A DNA stretch of 5,383 bases from Flavobacteriaceae bacterium (GTDB lineage: Bacteria > Bacteroidota > Bacteroidia > Flavobacteriales > Flavobacteriaceae), in NCBI GenBank assembly GCA_018608735.1, contig JABAYZ010000292.1:1-5383 (forward strand), written 5' to 3'. Each line of letters starts with the position of its first letter. The first letter of the stretch is position 1. The notes under the pieces are model-generated. The model did no database searches. It was not told the origin of the DNA and saw only the letters and a list, made by a program, of their open reading frames with translations. Both the position numbers and the translations under genes were made by a program. Positions 1-5,383 of the stretch are shown one piece after another.

Positions 1-526
1 GTGCTATCGTTAGGGGTTGAGGGTGGATTTGGGCCCTTTGGAATACGGAGTAGCTTAGGCGTATTGGAGTCTGAAGAAGAGAAGCCAATGGGGGCTCAAG
101 TGTTGTTTGAAAGACCAACTGACCGTTGGCAGTAGGTTGAATACTGGCCGTTGGGCCCAAAACCACAGCCAATGGGTTGGGAAGTTCAAGATGGTGATAC
201 ACCAGCAGTTGTCCTCGATTGAGTTGTAATTGATTGCGAATTTTGAGTGCGGTTTGAATATGGCTTACATCCGCGTTATCTAAATGGAGTGCTGAAAGCT
301 CCAGTACGTTTTGGGTACTTCTAAGGTATTGAGGGGAGGGGGTGGTTTTGTGTAAATATAATGTACCTAGCCCAGAAATCGGGGCATCGATTTGATTGTG
401 GGTTTCTTGGGAACTAAGGATGGTCTGTGGATGTCCTAACGTGAAACTTGTCTGCTCTTTTATATAGAGTTGGGCAAACCCCGAAAAACTCCATAAACAT
501 ACTAGTAATTTGAAGTAATGCCGCAT
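1..526 (-). CDS. Secreted protein of unknown function, N-terminal part (runs off left edge)
   Basis: Reading the minus strand from the ATG at 526-524 gives 175 codons without a stop up to the window edge, so the C-terminus is missing. The first 19 residues (MRHYFKLLVCLWSFSGFAQ) are a clear Sec signal peptide: short basic start, hydrophobic core, and a cleavage site probably after Ala18 in the 'GFA-Q' context common in flavobacteria. The protein therefore goes to the periplasm, outer membrane or surface. The mature part is rich in Gln (about 19 in 175 by hand count), Leu, Thr and Pro and lacks an obvious transmembrane segment, a lipobox cysteine or a catalytic motif. I do not recognise a family. 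The alternation of short polar and hydrophobic stretches would suit a beta-rich extracellular protein, which is inference only. Base composition is higher in G+C than the neighbouring genes (about 46% over the first 480 bases by hand count), and the coding strand is C-rich. It would be transcribed away from the region of repeats at 583-616. Confidence 0.8.
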   Translation of the reverse strand, partial: MRHYFKLLVCLWSFSGFAQLYIKEQTSFTLGHPQTILSSQETHNQIDAPISGLGTLYLHKTTPSPQYLRSTQNVLELSALHLDNADVSHIQTALKIRNQLQLNRGQLLVYHHLELPNPLAVVLGPTASIQPTANGQLVFQTTLEPPLASLLQTPIRLSYSVFQRAQIHPQPLTIA

Positions 527-546
527 ATTAATGTTATGTTACAGTA

Positions 547-554
547 CAAATAAC
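547..554 (-). promoter_or_regulatory. Weak candidate promoter -7 element for the secreted-protein gene
   Basis: On the minus strand this reads GTTATTTG. It shares only the TTTG half of the Bacteroidota -7 consensus TAnnTTTG and lacks the leading TA. Its favour is its position: it ends 20 nt before the ATG at 526, like the better elements in this window (17-23 nt before their start codons). No matching TTG -33 element is seen. Low confidence. Confidence 0.25.
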
Positions 555-582
555 GCTACTAGTTTAGTGGTCTGAAAGCGCT

Positions 583-616
583 ATGTAATAAACGGCTAAA
601 TAATGTAATAAACGGC
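583..616. repeat. Two direct copies of a 14-bp repeat, 20-bp period
   Basis: The sequence ATGTAATAAACGGC occurs at 583-596 and again, identical, at 603-616, separated by 6 bp (TAAATA). The 20-bp period is close to two turns of the DNA helix, so a regulator bound to both copies would sit on roughly the same face. The copies lie 57-90 bp upstream of the start codon of the secreted-protein gene (minus strand). A tandem operator for that gene is a reasonable inference, but a chance or remnant repeat is not excluded. Confidence 0.55.
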
Positions 617-654
617 AATTATACTGTAAGGAACGTTTAATTTAGGGGGAAACC

Positions 655-667
655 GCTGTAGTACAGC
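655..667. repeat. 13-bp perfect palindrome, possible operator
   Basis: GCTGTA-G-TACAGC is a perfect inverted repeat with 6-bp arms and a single central base. The loop is too small for a good RNA hairpin and no T-run follows on either strand, so a dimeric protein-binding site is more likely than a terminator. It lies about 130 bp upstream of the secreted-protein start and about 95 bp past the acetyltransferase stop. No regulator is identifiable from the sequence. Confidence 0.35.
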
Positions 668-759
668 ATTTGGATTAGAGTTTGCGAACGCTGGTTTGAC
701 CATTAGGCCTAGTCCTAGAATGATCATGACAATTGTGCATCGACTTTAGGGCTGAAGTT

Positions 760-1188
760 TCAATTCATTTTTTTTACAAAATGATAGCCTAATTTTTGAA
801 ATCCCTCTTTTTCGTAAAATTTTTGAGAGGGTGCGTTGTCGATATAGGCATTGAGTTCAATGGCTTGATAGCCTTTAGATTTGACATAGTTCTCAATCCA
901 ATTGATAAACTGTGTCCCTAAACCTTTGTTTCTGTAAGGGTCCTCGATAAATACATGGTCCAATTCAACACTGCGGCCTGAGTAGTGTCGTGTACAAAAC
1001 CATAAACCGGAAACACCAATGAGCTGACCACGATCATACACGCCAACACACTCATAATTTTGAGCGACCATCTCCTTAAAACGTTCCAAAAGAAGGGGTT
1101 CAGTAATATGAGGTTTCGACATTTTTTTGACTAATGGCACAACGGTTTCAATAGCATCTGCTGGGATTATTTTGAATTCAAACTGCAT
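760..1188 (-). CDS. GNAT-family N-acetyltransferase
   Basis: This 142-residue protein has the size and layout of a single-domain GNAT enzyme, which moves the acetyl group of acetyl-CoA to an amine; it should be cytoplasmic. The acetyl-CoA pyrophosphate loop (motif A) is seen as R86-N-K-G89-L-G91, fitting the R/Q-x-x-G-x-G/A pattern, just after the strand 'ELDHVFIEDPYR' (75-86). Motif B follows with 'NAPSQKFYEKEGF' at 118-130, where Asn118 and Tyr125 are at the places usually taken by the CoA-contacting Asn and the general-acid Tyr. The N-terminal half (about 1-60) would form the acceptor-binding side, and it gives no clue to the substrate. The ATG at 1188 is chosen because it gives a normal N-terminal first strand and lies 19 nt past a good -7 element. 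The gene is divergent from gpmI and is probably transcribed alone. The GNAT assignment is firm; the acceptor is unknown. Confidence 0.9.
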   Translation of the reverse strand: MQFEFKIIPADAIETVVPLVKKMSKPHITEPLLLERFKEMVAQNYECVGVYDRGQLIGVSGLWFCTRHYSGRSVELDHVFIEDPYRNKGLGTQFINWIENYVKSKGYQAIELNAYIDNAPSQKFYEKEGFQKLGYHFVKKMN

Positions 1189-1207
1189 TTAAAGAGGATT
1201 TAGTAGT

Positions 1208-1215
1208 CAAAAATA
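1208..1215 (-). promoter_or_regulatory. Candidate promoter (-7 element) of the GNAT gene
   Basis: The minus strand reads TATTTTTG, an exact match to the Bacteroidota sigma -7 consensus TAnnTTTG. It ends 19 nt before the ATG at 1188, so transcription would start with a leader of roughly a dozen bases. A clear TTG -33 element at the usual spacing is not seen. The AT-richness of the gap makes a chance match possible, but the placement is right. Confidence 0.5.
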
Positions 1216-1273
1216 CAACTATTTTTTTAGCATCTAAATTAGCAATCTGATCTGAGTTTTATTTTAATCTTCT

Positions 1274-1281
1274 TATATTTG
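1274..1281 (+). promoter_or_regulatory. Candidate promoter (-7 element) of gpmI
   Basis: TATATTTG matches TAnnTTTG exactly and ends 23 nt before the gpmI ATG. A CTG at 1252-1254, 19 bp upstream, could stand in for the weak TTG -33 element. The short leader is A-rich (AAAAAAAACGA) rather than carrying a strong Shine-Dalgarno sequence, as is usual in flavobacteria. It should drive gpmI and, by read-through, the HAD gene. Confidence 0.55.
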
Positions 1282-1304
1282 ACCACGTTAAAAAAAACGA
1301 GATT

Positions 1305-2822
1305 ATGAACAAGAAAGTTATTTTAATGATTTTGGATGGCTGGGGTAAATCTCCAGATCCAAAAGTGTCCGCAATTGATAATGCAAATACCAAATATATT
1401 GATTCTTTATATACCAATTATAGCCATGCGAGTCTGCGAACTGACGGCCTACATGTTGGGCTTCCAGAGGGTCAAATGGGAAACAGTGAAGTGGGACATA
1501 TAAATTTGGGTGCTGGACGTATTGTATATCAGGATCTTGCCAAAATAAACTTAGCTGTTAGCAACGATACCTTAAAAGATGAAACGGTGTTAATAAATGC
1601 CTTAGACTATGCAAAGACGAATCAAAAAGCAGTGCACCTTCTAGGATTAGTCAGTGATGGTGGGGTACATTCACACTTAAACCATCTCTATGGACTTCTA
1701 GACGTCATTGACCAACATGGTATTGAAACGTCTTTTATTCATGCCTTTACGGACGGTCGTGATGTAGATCCAAAATCGGGATATGGATTTATTTCGGAGT
1801 TGGAAACGCGCTTAGAAACGTCTTCTACAAAACTGGCTACGATCACTGGACGTTACTATGCGATGGATCGTGATAACCGTTGGGAACGTGTAAAAATTGC
1901 GTATGATGCCTTGGTTAATAGTGAAGGGCTGTATTCTACCAATGCAACAAAAACAATTCAAAATAATTACGATGACGGCTTAACCGATGAGTTCTTGAAA
2001 CCGATCATTATGACGAATGAAAACAATACTCCTGTGGCCAAAATTGAAGATGGCGATGTGGTGTTGTTTTTTAATTTCAGGACAGATCGCGGAAGAGAAT
2101 TAACCGAAGTATTAAGTCAGAACGACAATCACGAGTACAATATGCACAAGTTAAATTTGCATTATGTAACGATGACCAATTATGATGATAACTTTAAAGG
2201 AATTGAAGTTATTTTCAACAAGGATAACGTTACAAATACACTTGGAGAGGTTCTGGAATCGCACGGCAAAACCCAATTAAGAATTGCCGAAACAGAAAAA
2301 TATCCACATGTGACATTTTTCTTTTCTGGAGGGCGTGAACTTCCGTTTGAGGGCGAATCGCGAATTTTGAAAAATTCACCTAAAGTGGCAACATATGATC
2401 TTCAACCAGAAATGAGCGCATTTGAACTTAAAGATGCACTTGTAACAGAACTGAAACAAGAAACACTTGATTTTGTATGTTTAAATTTTGCCAATGGCGA
2501 TATGGTTGGACATACAGGAGATATGGATGCAGCAATCAAAGCTTGTGAAGCGGTTGACACTTGTGTGGAAGCGGTGATCACAACAGCACTAGAGCACAAC
2601 TATACGACTTTACTTATTGCCGACCATGGAAACTGCGAAACGATGATTAACCCCGATGGGTCACCCAATACAGCCCACACTACCAATCCCGTACCCATCA
2701 TTTTAATTGATAAAGAATTGACCGCTATAAAAGACGGCGTTCTTGGCGATATTGCCCCAACAATTTTGAAACTTATAGGCATTGAAAAACCCGAAGTAAT
2801 GACCCAAAGTAGCTTGATCTAA
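1305..2822 (+). CDS. gpmI: 2,3-bisphosphoglycerate-independent phosphoglycerate mutase
   Basis: This enzyme interconverts 3-phosphoglycerate and 2-phosphoglycerate in the cytoplasm, in lower glycolysis and gluconeogenesis, using two metal ions (commonly Mn2+) and a phosphoserine intermediate. The 505 residues are full length for the family. All key sites are visible: the metal ligand Asp11 in 'LDGWG', the nucleophile Ser61 in 'GNSEVGH', His122 in 'SDGGVHSH', Arg151-Asp152 in 'TDGRDVDP', then Asp399 and His403 in 'NGDMVGHTGD', Asp440-His441 in 'IADHGN', and His458 in 'NTAHTTNPVP'. The C-terminal metal ligands are each offset by -4 from the Geobacillus stearothermophilus numbering as I recall it, so no insertion or loss affects the core. 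The phosphatase-like domain is split around the inserted transferase domain (roughly residues 75-310). The ATG at 1305 gives the family's usual start (MNKKVILMILDGWG). The HAD gene follows after 10 nt and is probably co-transcribed. Confidence 0.98.
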   Translation: MNKKVILMILDGWGKSPDPKVSAIDNANTKYIDSLYTNYSHASLRTDGLHVGLPEGQMGNSEVGHINLGAGRIVYQDLAKINLAVSNDTLKDETVLINALDYAKTNQKAVHLLGLVSDGGVHSHLNHLYGLLDVIDQHGIETSFIHAFTDGRDVDPKSGYGFISELETRLETSSTKLATITGRYYAMDRDNRWERVKIAYDALVNSEGLYSTNATKTIQNNYDDGLTDEFLKPIIMTNENNTPVAKIEDGDVVLFFNFRTDRGRELTEVLSQNDNHEYNMHKLNLHYVTMTNYDDNFKGIEVIFNKDNVTNTLGEVLESHGKTQLRIAETEKYPHVTFFFSGGRELPFEGESRILKNSPKVATYDLQPEMSAFELKDALVTELKQETLDFVCLNFANGDMVGHTGDMDAAIKACEAVDTCVEAVITTALEHNYTTLLIADHGNCETMINPDGSPNTAHTTNPVPIILIDKELTAIKDGVLGDIAPTILKLIGIEKPEVMTQSSLI

Positions 2823-2832
2823 ATTAATTGTC

Positions 2833-3243
2833 ATGGACTTAACCAAAACCTTTACCCTCGCCATTGACTTTGATGGCACAATTGTGGAAGATGCATACCC
2901 AAAAATTGGGAAGCCAAAACTATTTGCGTTTGAAACCTTAAAAAAACTACAACAAGATGGCCATCGCTTGATACTTTGGACGTATCGGTACGGAAAAACA
3001 CTGCATGAAGCCGTTGAGTTTTGTAAAGAAAATGGACTTGAATTTTATGCTGTGAACTGTAGTTTTCCGAACGAAGAATACAACCCTAAAAAAAGCAGAA
3101 AAATAAATGCAGACCTTTTTATCGATGATAGAAATGTGGGAGGCTTTTATGGATGGGGCGAAATTTACCAACTGCTATCCGATAGTGACAACCCTTTATC
3201 ACTGCCAAAGAAAAAAAGATTTTTAGGTTTGTTTAAGTCTTAA
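2833..3243 (+). CDS. Small capless HAD-family hydrolase, BT0820-like
   Basis: This is a 136-residue protein of the haloacid dehalogenase superfamily, resembling the Bacteroides thetaiotaomicron protein BT0820 that I know only as a structure of unknown function. Motif I is intact: D12-F-D14-G-T16, with nucleophile Asp12 and general acid Asp14. Motif II is Thr50 in 'LILWTYR'. The motif III lysine is probably Lys90 in 'SRKINADLF', and motif IV is Asp98-Asp99 in 'FIDDRN'. Motifs I and II are only 38 residues apart and there is no cap insertion, so the active site is open, as in HAD phosphatases that act on large or polymeric substrates. The substrate is not known. The last dozen residues (PKKKRFLGLFKS) are basic with hydrophobics and may be flexible or contact membrane or nucleic acid, which is inference. 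The ATG at 2833 lies 10 nt past gpmI and suits the family N-terminus. The adjacent phosphoglycerate mutase does not by itself prove a glycolytic role. Confidence 0.85.
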   Translation: MDLTKTFTLAIDFDGTIVEDAYPKIGKPKLFAFETLKKLQQDGHRLILWTYRYGKTLHEAVEFCKENGLEFYAVNCSFPNEEYNPKKSRKINADLFIDDRNVGGFYGWGEIYQLLSDSDNPLSLPKKKRFLGLFKS

Positions 3244-3254
3244 AACTTTAAGAC
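3237..3254. repeat. 18-nt perfect inverted repeat over the HAD stop codon
   Basis: GTCTTAAA-AC-TTTAAGAC has 8-bp perfect arms and contains the HAD stop codon (TAA, 3241-3243). As RNA it would fold into an AU-rich hairpin with a four-base loop once the inner pair opens. No T-run follows, so it is not a canonical intrinsic terminator. It could slow or protect the 3' end of the gpmI-HAD transcript, or be a protein-binding palindrome ahead of the map promoter. Confidence 0.45.
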
Positions 3255-3306
3255 AACTCTAACAAAATCAAGGCTGTAAAACCAACTAAAAACTGCTTTA
3301 ATTAAG

Positions 3307-3314
3307 TATCTTTG
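3307..3314 (+). promoter_or_regulatory. Candidate promoter (-7 element) of the map group
   Basis: TATCTTTG matches the Bacteroidota -7 consensus TAnnTTTG exactly and ends 17 nt before the map ATG. No clear TTG -33 element is seen at the usual spacing. The 88-nt gap before map, against 10-12 nt at the other plus-strand junctions, supports a separate promoter here serving map, the DUF3050 gene and the methyltransferase. Confidence 0.5.
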
Positions 3315-3331
3315 GGCATAATTTTTTTACT

Positions 3332-4150
3332 ATGCTCACGCTTAAATCAAAAGAAGAAATCGAACGCATTCGCGAAAGTGCCCTCATTGTTTCCAAAACA
3401 TTAGGGATGCTTGCTAGCGAAGTAAAGCCTGGTGTGACGACCCTACACTTAGATGCGCTTGCAGAAACGTTTATCAGAGACCACGGAGCAATCCCTGGGT
3501 TTTTGGGGATGTACGGATTTCCAAACACACTCTGTATGAGTCCAAACGATCAAGTGGTTCATGGCATTCCCAACAACACACCACTGGTAGAAGGTGATAT
3601 TATTTCGATTGATTGTGGTGCCCTGAAAAATGAATTTTACGGCGATCATGCTTATACCTTTGCCGTTGGAGAAATTGATCCCGAAACTGAAAAGTTACTA
3701 GACGTTTCAAAGGCATCGCTTTATGAAGGTATTCGCGCCTTTAAACACAATAATCGTGTGGGTGATGTGGGCTATGCCATTCAAAATTATTGTGAATCAC
3801 ATGGCTATGGTGTGGTTAGAGAACTTATTGGACATGGTATTGGTCGTATCATGCATGAAGAACCCGAAATGCCAAATTATGGCAAACGCGGTCGTGGAAA
3901 AAAATTCCAAGAAGGCATGGTCGTGGCTATCGAACCGATGATTAATATGGGAACGCATAAAATCAAACATCACAACGATGGATGGACGATTACGACCAAA
4001 GACAACAAGCCCAGCGCCCATTTTGAACACAATGTCGCCCTTGTAGATGGACAACCAGAATTATTATCAACCTTCGCTTATGTTTATGAAGCGCTAGGTA
4101 TAAAAAGCAATGAAGAAGATGGATTACGAATCAATCCATTAACACTATAA
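3332..4150 (+). CDS. map: Type I methionine aminopeptidase
   Basis: The enzyme removes the initiator methionine from new proteins when the second residue is small; it is cytoplasmic, essential in most bacteria and uses two metal ions. The 272 residues show the complete pita-bread peptidase M24 site: metal ligands Asp94 and Asp105 ('SIDCG...FYGDHAYTF'), His168 in 'GHGIGR', Glu201 in 'AIEPMIN' and Glu232 in 'HFEHNVAL'. The substrate-binding histidines are His77 ('QVVHGIP') and His175 ('MHEEPEMPNYG'). These correspond to Escherichia coli D97, D108, H171, E204, E235, H79 and H178. There is no N-terminal zinc-finger extension and no insertion of the type II kind, so it is type Ia. A C-terminal tail of about 25 residues after the core ('YEALGIKSNEEDGL') is slightly longer than in E. 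coli (264 residues). The ATG at 3332 starts directly with the first helix and lies 17 nt after a good -7 element. The DUF3050 gene follows after 11 nt. Confidence 0.97.
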   Translation: MLTLKSKEEIERIRESALIVSKTLGMLASEVKPGVTTLHLDALAETFIRDHGAIPGFLGMYGFPNTLCMSPNDQVVHGIPNNTPLVEGDIISIDCGALKNEFYGDHAYTFAVGEIDPETEKLLDVSKASLYEGIRAFKHNNRVGDVGYAIQNYCESHGYGVVRELIGHGIGRIMHEEPEMPNYGKRGRGKKFQEGMVVAIEPMINMGTHKIKHHNDGWTITTKDNKPSAHFEHNVALVDGQPELLSTFAYVYEALGIKSNEEDGLRINPLTL

Positions 4151-4161
4151 TTAACCAATAC

Positions 4162-4953
4162 ATGAGTCGCTTAAACGAAATTGAATTACAGCTAGATCCC
4201 CTTCGTGAACAACTAAAATTACATCCTTTATACGCTACACTTTCCAACATGGATGATGTAGCTGTGTTTATGGAAAACCATGTGTTTGCCGTTTGGGATT
4301 TTATGTCCTTATTAAAATCACTTCAAAATCACTTAACCTGTGTGAATGTGCCCTGGACCCCAAAAGGCAAAGGATCTACAGCACGGTTTATCAACGAAAT
4401 CGTGATGGCGGAAGAAAGTGATGTCAACGAACTCGGAGTACCAATGAGCCACTACGAAATGTACATTGATGCTATGGATCAAGTCCATGCAGATACTAGC
4501 CACATTGGACTGTTTATTAACGCCATTGAAAACGGTGACAGTATTGAAAGAGCCGCCAAAAGAATTGATTTGCAAGCGCCGATTCTTGAGTTTATACAAT
4601 TCACTATGGAAGTGGTGAACTCCAACAAACCACACTGCATTGCTTCGGCATTTACGTTTGGAAGAGAAGATGTGATTCCAGATATGTTTTTAGAAATCGT
4701 GAACCAGTCACAAACTCAAGACAACGATCAAAGCTATGGTAAACTACTCTACTATTTGAAGCGTCATATCGAATTAGATGGCGACGAACACGGCCCTATT
4801 TCATTGAAGATGGTAGCGGAACTTTGTGGTAAAGATGATGCCAAATGGGAAGAAGTGTTGGAAACTGCCAAAGAGGCTTTAAAGTTACGTCTTAAACTAT
4901 GGGATCATATTACAGATACTATTTTAAAACTAAAAACATTAGAAGTCGTGTAA
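4162..4953 (+). CDS. DUF3050 protein, probable haem-oxygenase-like fold
   Basis: This 263-residue, largely helical, cytoplasmic protein (no signal peptide or membrane span) has the marks of the DUF3050 family: 'VFMENHVFAVWDFMSLLKSLQ' near 35-55, 'FINEIVMAEESDV' at 76-88, 'SHYEMY' at 96-101, 'ASAFTFGREDVIPDMF' at 161-176 and 'YYLKRHIELDGDEHGP' at 197-212. I recall that the family is grouped with haem-oxygenase/TenA-like folds, a group that includes non-haem diiron oxidases such as CADD and SznF. Candidate metal ligands here are Glu79, Glu84 or Glu85, His97, His202, Asp206 and His210. The last three form HxxxDxxxH, close to but one residue longer than the HxxxDxxH of those oxidases, so diiron chemistry is a hypothesis. 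The reaction is unknown. The gene sits 11 nt after map and 12 nt before the methyltransferase, implying one transcript. The ATG at 4162 is the first in frame and starts the family's normal N-terminus. Confidence 0.85.
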   Translation: MSRLNEIELQLDPLREQLKLHPLYATLSNMDDVAVFMENHVFAVWDFMSLLKSLQNHLTCVNVPWTPKGKGSTARFINEIVMAEESDVNELGVPMSHYEMYIDAMDQVHADTSHIGLFINAIENGDSIERAAKRIDLQAPILEFIQFTMEVVNSNKPHCIASAFTFGREDVIPDMFLEIVNQSQTQDNDQSYGKLLYYLKRHIELDGDEHGPISLKMVAELCGKDDAKWEEVLETAKEALKLRLKLWDHITDTILKLKTLEVV

Positions 4954-4965
4954 ACCATTTAAATT

Positions 4966-5383
4966 TTGAAAACGTTTTTTAAGTTTATTTTAAATTTTAT
5001 ACCAAGGCCGTTGCTCATTAAAATGAGTTACGTCGCCCAACCGGTTCTCGTTTTATTCTTGAAAGGTAGCAGCTACACAGACCCCATTGATGGCAAAAAT
5101 TTTCGGAAATTTTTACCCTATGGCTATGGGAAGCCACGTGAAAATGTGCTCTCTCCCTCTACCCTTTCGCTGGAACGTCACCGTTTATTATGGTTGTATC
5201 TAAAAAACGGAACCGACTTTTTTAGCACCCCAAAAAAGGTATTGCATTTTGCTCCCGAGCAAGCCTTTCATAAACGATTTAAAAAAATAAAACATTTTGA
5301 CTATGTGACTACCGATTTGAATTCCCCTATTGCGATGGTCAAAGCCGATATTTGCAAACTCCCTTTTGAGTCTGATAGTTTTG
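4966..5383 (+). CDS. SAM-dependent class I methyltransferase, N-terminal part, TTG start
   Basis: The frame is open from 4963 to the right edge, so the C-terminus is missing; 139 residues are visible from TTG 4966. I place the start at this TTG rather than at ATG 5023 because the 19 codons between them read (M)KTFFKFILNFIPRPLLIK, the expected N-terminus of this flavobacterial methyltransferase family. An in-frame stop lies at 4960-4962, and the resulting 12-nt gap to the DUF3050 stop matches the other junctions here. The conserved 'RKFLPYGYG' and 'ENVLSPSTLSLERHRLLWLYL' blocks fill 47-79. The Rossmann SAM-binding strand and loop are 'VLHFAPEQAF' (92-101), in which the usual GxG is replaced by APE, as is normal for this family. 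Motif II is 'YVTTDL' (113-118, Asp117 for the SAM ribose), and 'ADICKLPFESDSF' (127-139) is motif III. The N-terminal 35 residues are hydrophobic and basic and could touch the membrane. The substrate is unknown. Confidence 0.88.
   Translation, partial: MKTFFKFILNFIPRPLLIKMSYVAQPVLVLFLKGSSYTDPIDGKNFRKFLPYGYGKPRENVLSPSTLSLERHRLLWLYLKNGTDFFSTPKKVLHFAPEQAFHKRFKKIKHFDYVTTDLNSPIAMVKADICKLPFESDSF

Larger units (their letters stand above)
527..759. other. Non-coding gap between the GNAT gene and the secreted-protein gene
   Basis: This 233-bp stretch is downstream of the acetyltransferase gene and upstream of the secreted-protein gene, both on the minus strand. It contains a pair of 14-bp direct repeats and a 13-bp palindrome, listed separately, and several short palindromes such as TGATCA, ACAATTGT and TAGGCCTA. 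I see no strong stem followed by a T-run, so no convincing terminator for the acetyltransferase. The only open reading is a 43-codon minus-strand frame (727 to 596) without a recognisable product or ribosome binding site. Confidence 0.6.

Noticed and set aside
1..135. Plus-strand open frame from the left edge ending in TAG at 133-135
   Set aside because: It is antisense to the minus-strand secreted protein, which is open for 175 codons and has a clear signal peptide. The plus frame is short, lacks a family match and ends abruptly.
596..727. 43-codon minus-strand frame (MIILGLGLMVKPAFA...) in the gap after the GNAT gene
   Set aside because: It starts like a short signal or membrane segment, but there is no ribosome binding site or promoter and no recognisable product, and it runs through both the palindrome and a direct-repeat copy. 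A chance frame or a decayed remnant is more likely.
741..760. Possible terminator after the GNAT stop (ACTT...AAGT arms)
   Set aside because: The arms are only about 4 bp with an 8-base loop, and no T-run follows on the minus strand.
2402..2782. Minus-strand frames inside gpmI
   Set aside because: They are shadows of a full-length gpmI whose catalytic residues lie in the same stretch, and their translations show no family features.
3723..4054. Frames on both strands overlapping map
   Set aside because: map is intact with all metal ligands in this stretch; the other frames are compositional shadows.
4333..4635. 100-codon minus-strand frame inside the DUF3050 gene
   Set aside because: It is antisense to a well-conserved DUF3050 core, has no promoter or start signal and resembles nothing known.

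Overview
The window looks like a chromosomal segment of a marine-type member of the Flavobacteriaceae (Bacteroidota). This rests on the AT-rich coding style, weak or absent Shine-Dalgarno sequences before the genes, and promoter -7 elements matching the Bacteroidota form TAnnTTTG. It also rests on protein types typical of the group: a BT0820-like HAD protein, a methyltransferase with the flavobacterial LNxIPRPLLI N-terminus, and an 'FAQ' signal-peptidase site. No tRNA, rRNA, CRISPR array, insertion sequence or phage gene is visible.

Layout. Positions 1-526 (minus strand) hold the N-terminal 175 residues of an unrecognised secreted protein that runs off the left edge. Positions 527-759 are non-coding, with a 14-bp direct repeat (two copies, 20-bp period) and a 13-bp palindrome. 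Positions 760-1188 (minus) encode a GNAT acetyltransferase. The 116-bp gap 1189-1304 is a divergent promoter region with a TAnnTTTG element facing each way. From 1305 to the right edge five genes lie on the plus strand: gpmI (cofactor-independent phosphoglycerate mutase), a small HAD-family hydrolase, map (type I methionine aminopeptidase), a DUF3050 protein, and the start of a SAM-dependent methyltransferase that runs off the right edge.

The plus-strand genes form two tight groups: gpmI-HAD (10-nt gap), then map-DUF3050-methyltransferase (11- and 12-nt gaps). An 88-nt gap between the groups holds an 18-nt perfect inverted repeat over the HAD stop codon and a further TAnnTTTG promoter for map. 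The methyltransferase appears to start at a TTG codon (4966), not at the first ATG (5023).

gpmI serves lower glycolysis/gluconeogenesis, and map removes the initiator Met from new proteins. The roles of the HAD, DUF3050 and methyltransferase proteins are not established by sequence alone. Most of the window is ordinary housekeeping DNA. The points most worth a second look are the DUF3050 protein with a possible metal-binding HxxxDxxxH motif, the unidentified secreted protein with its upstream repeats, and the TTG start.
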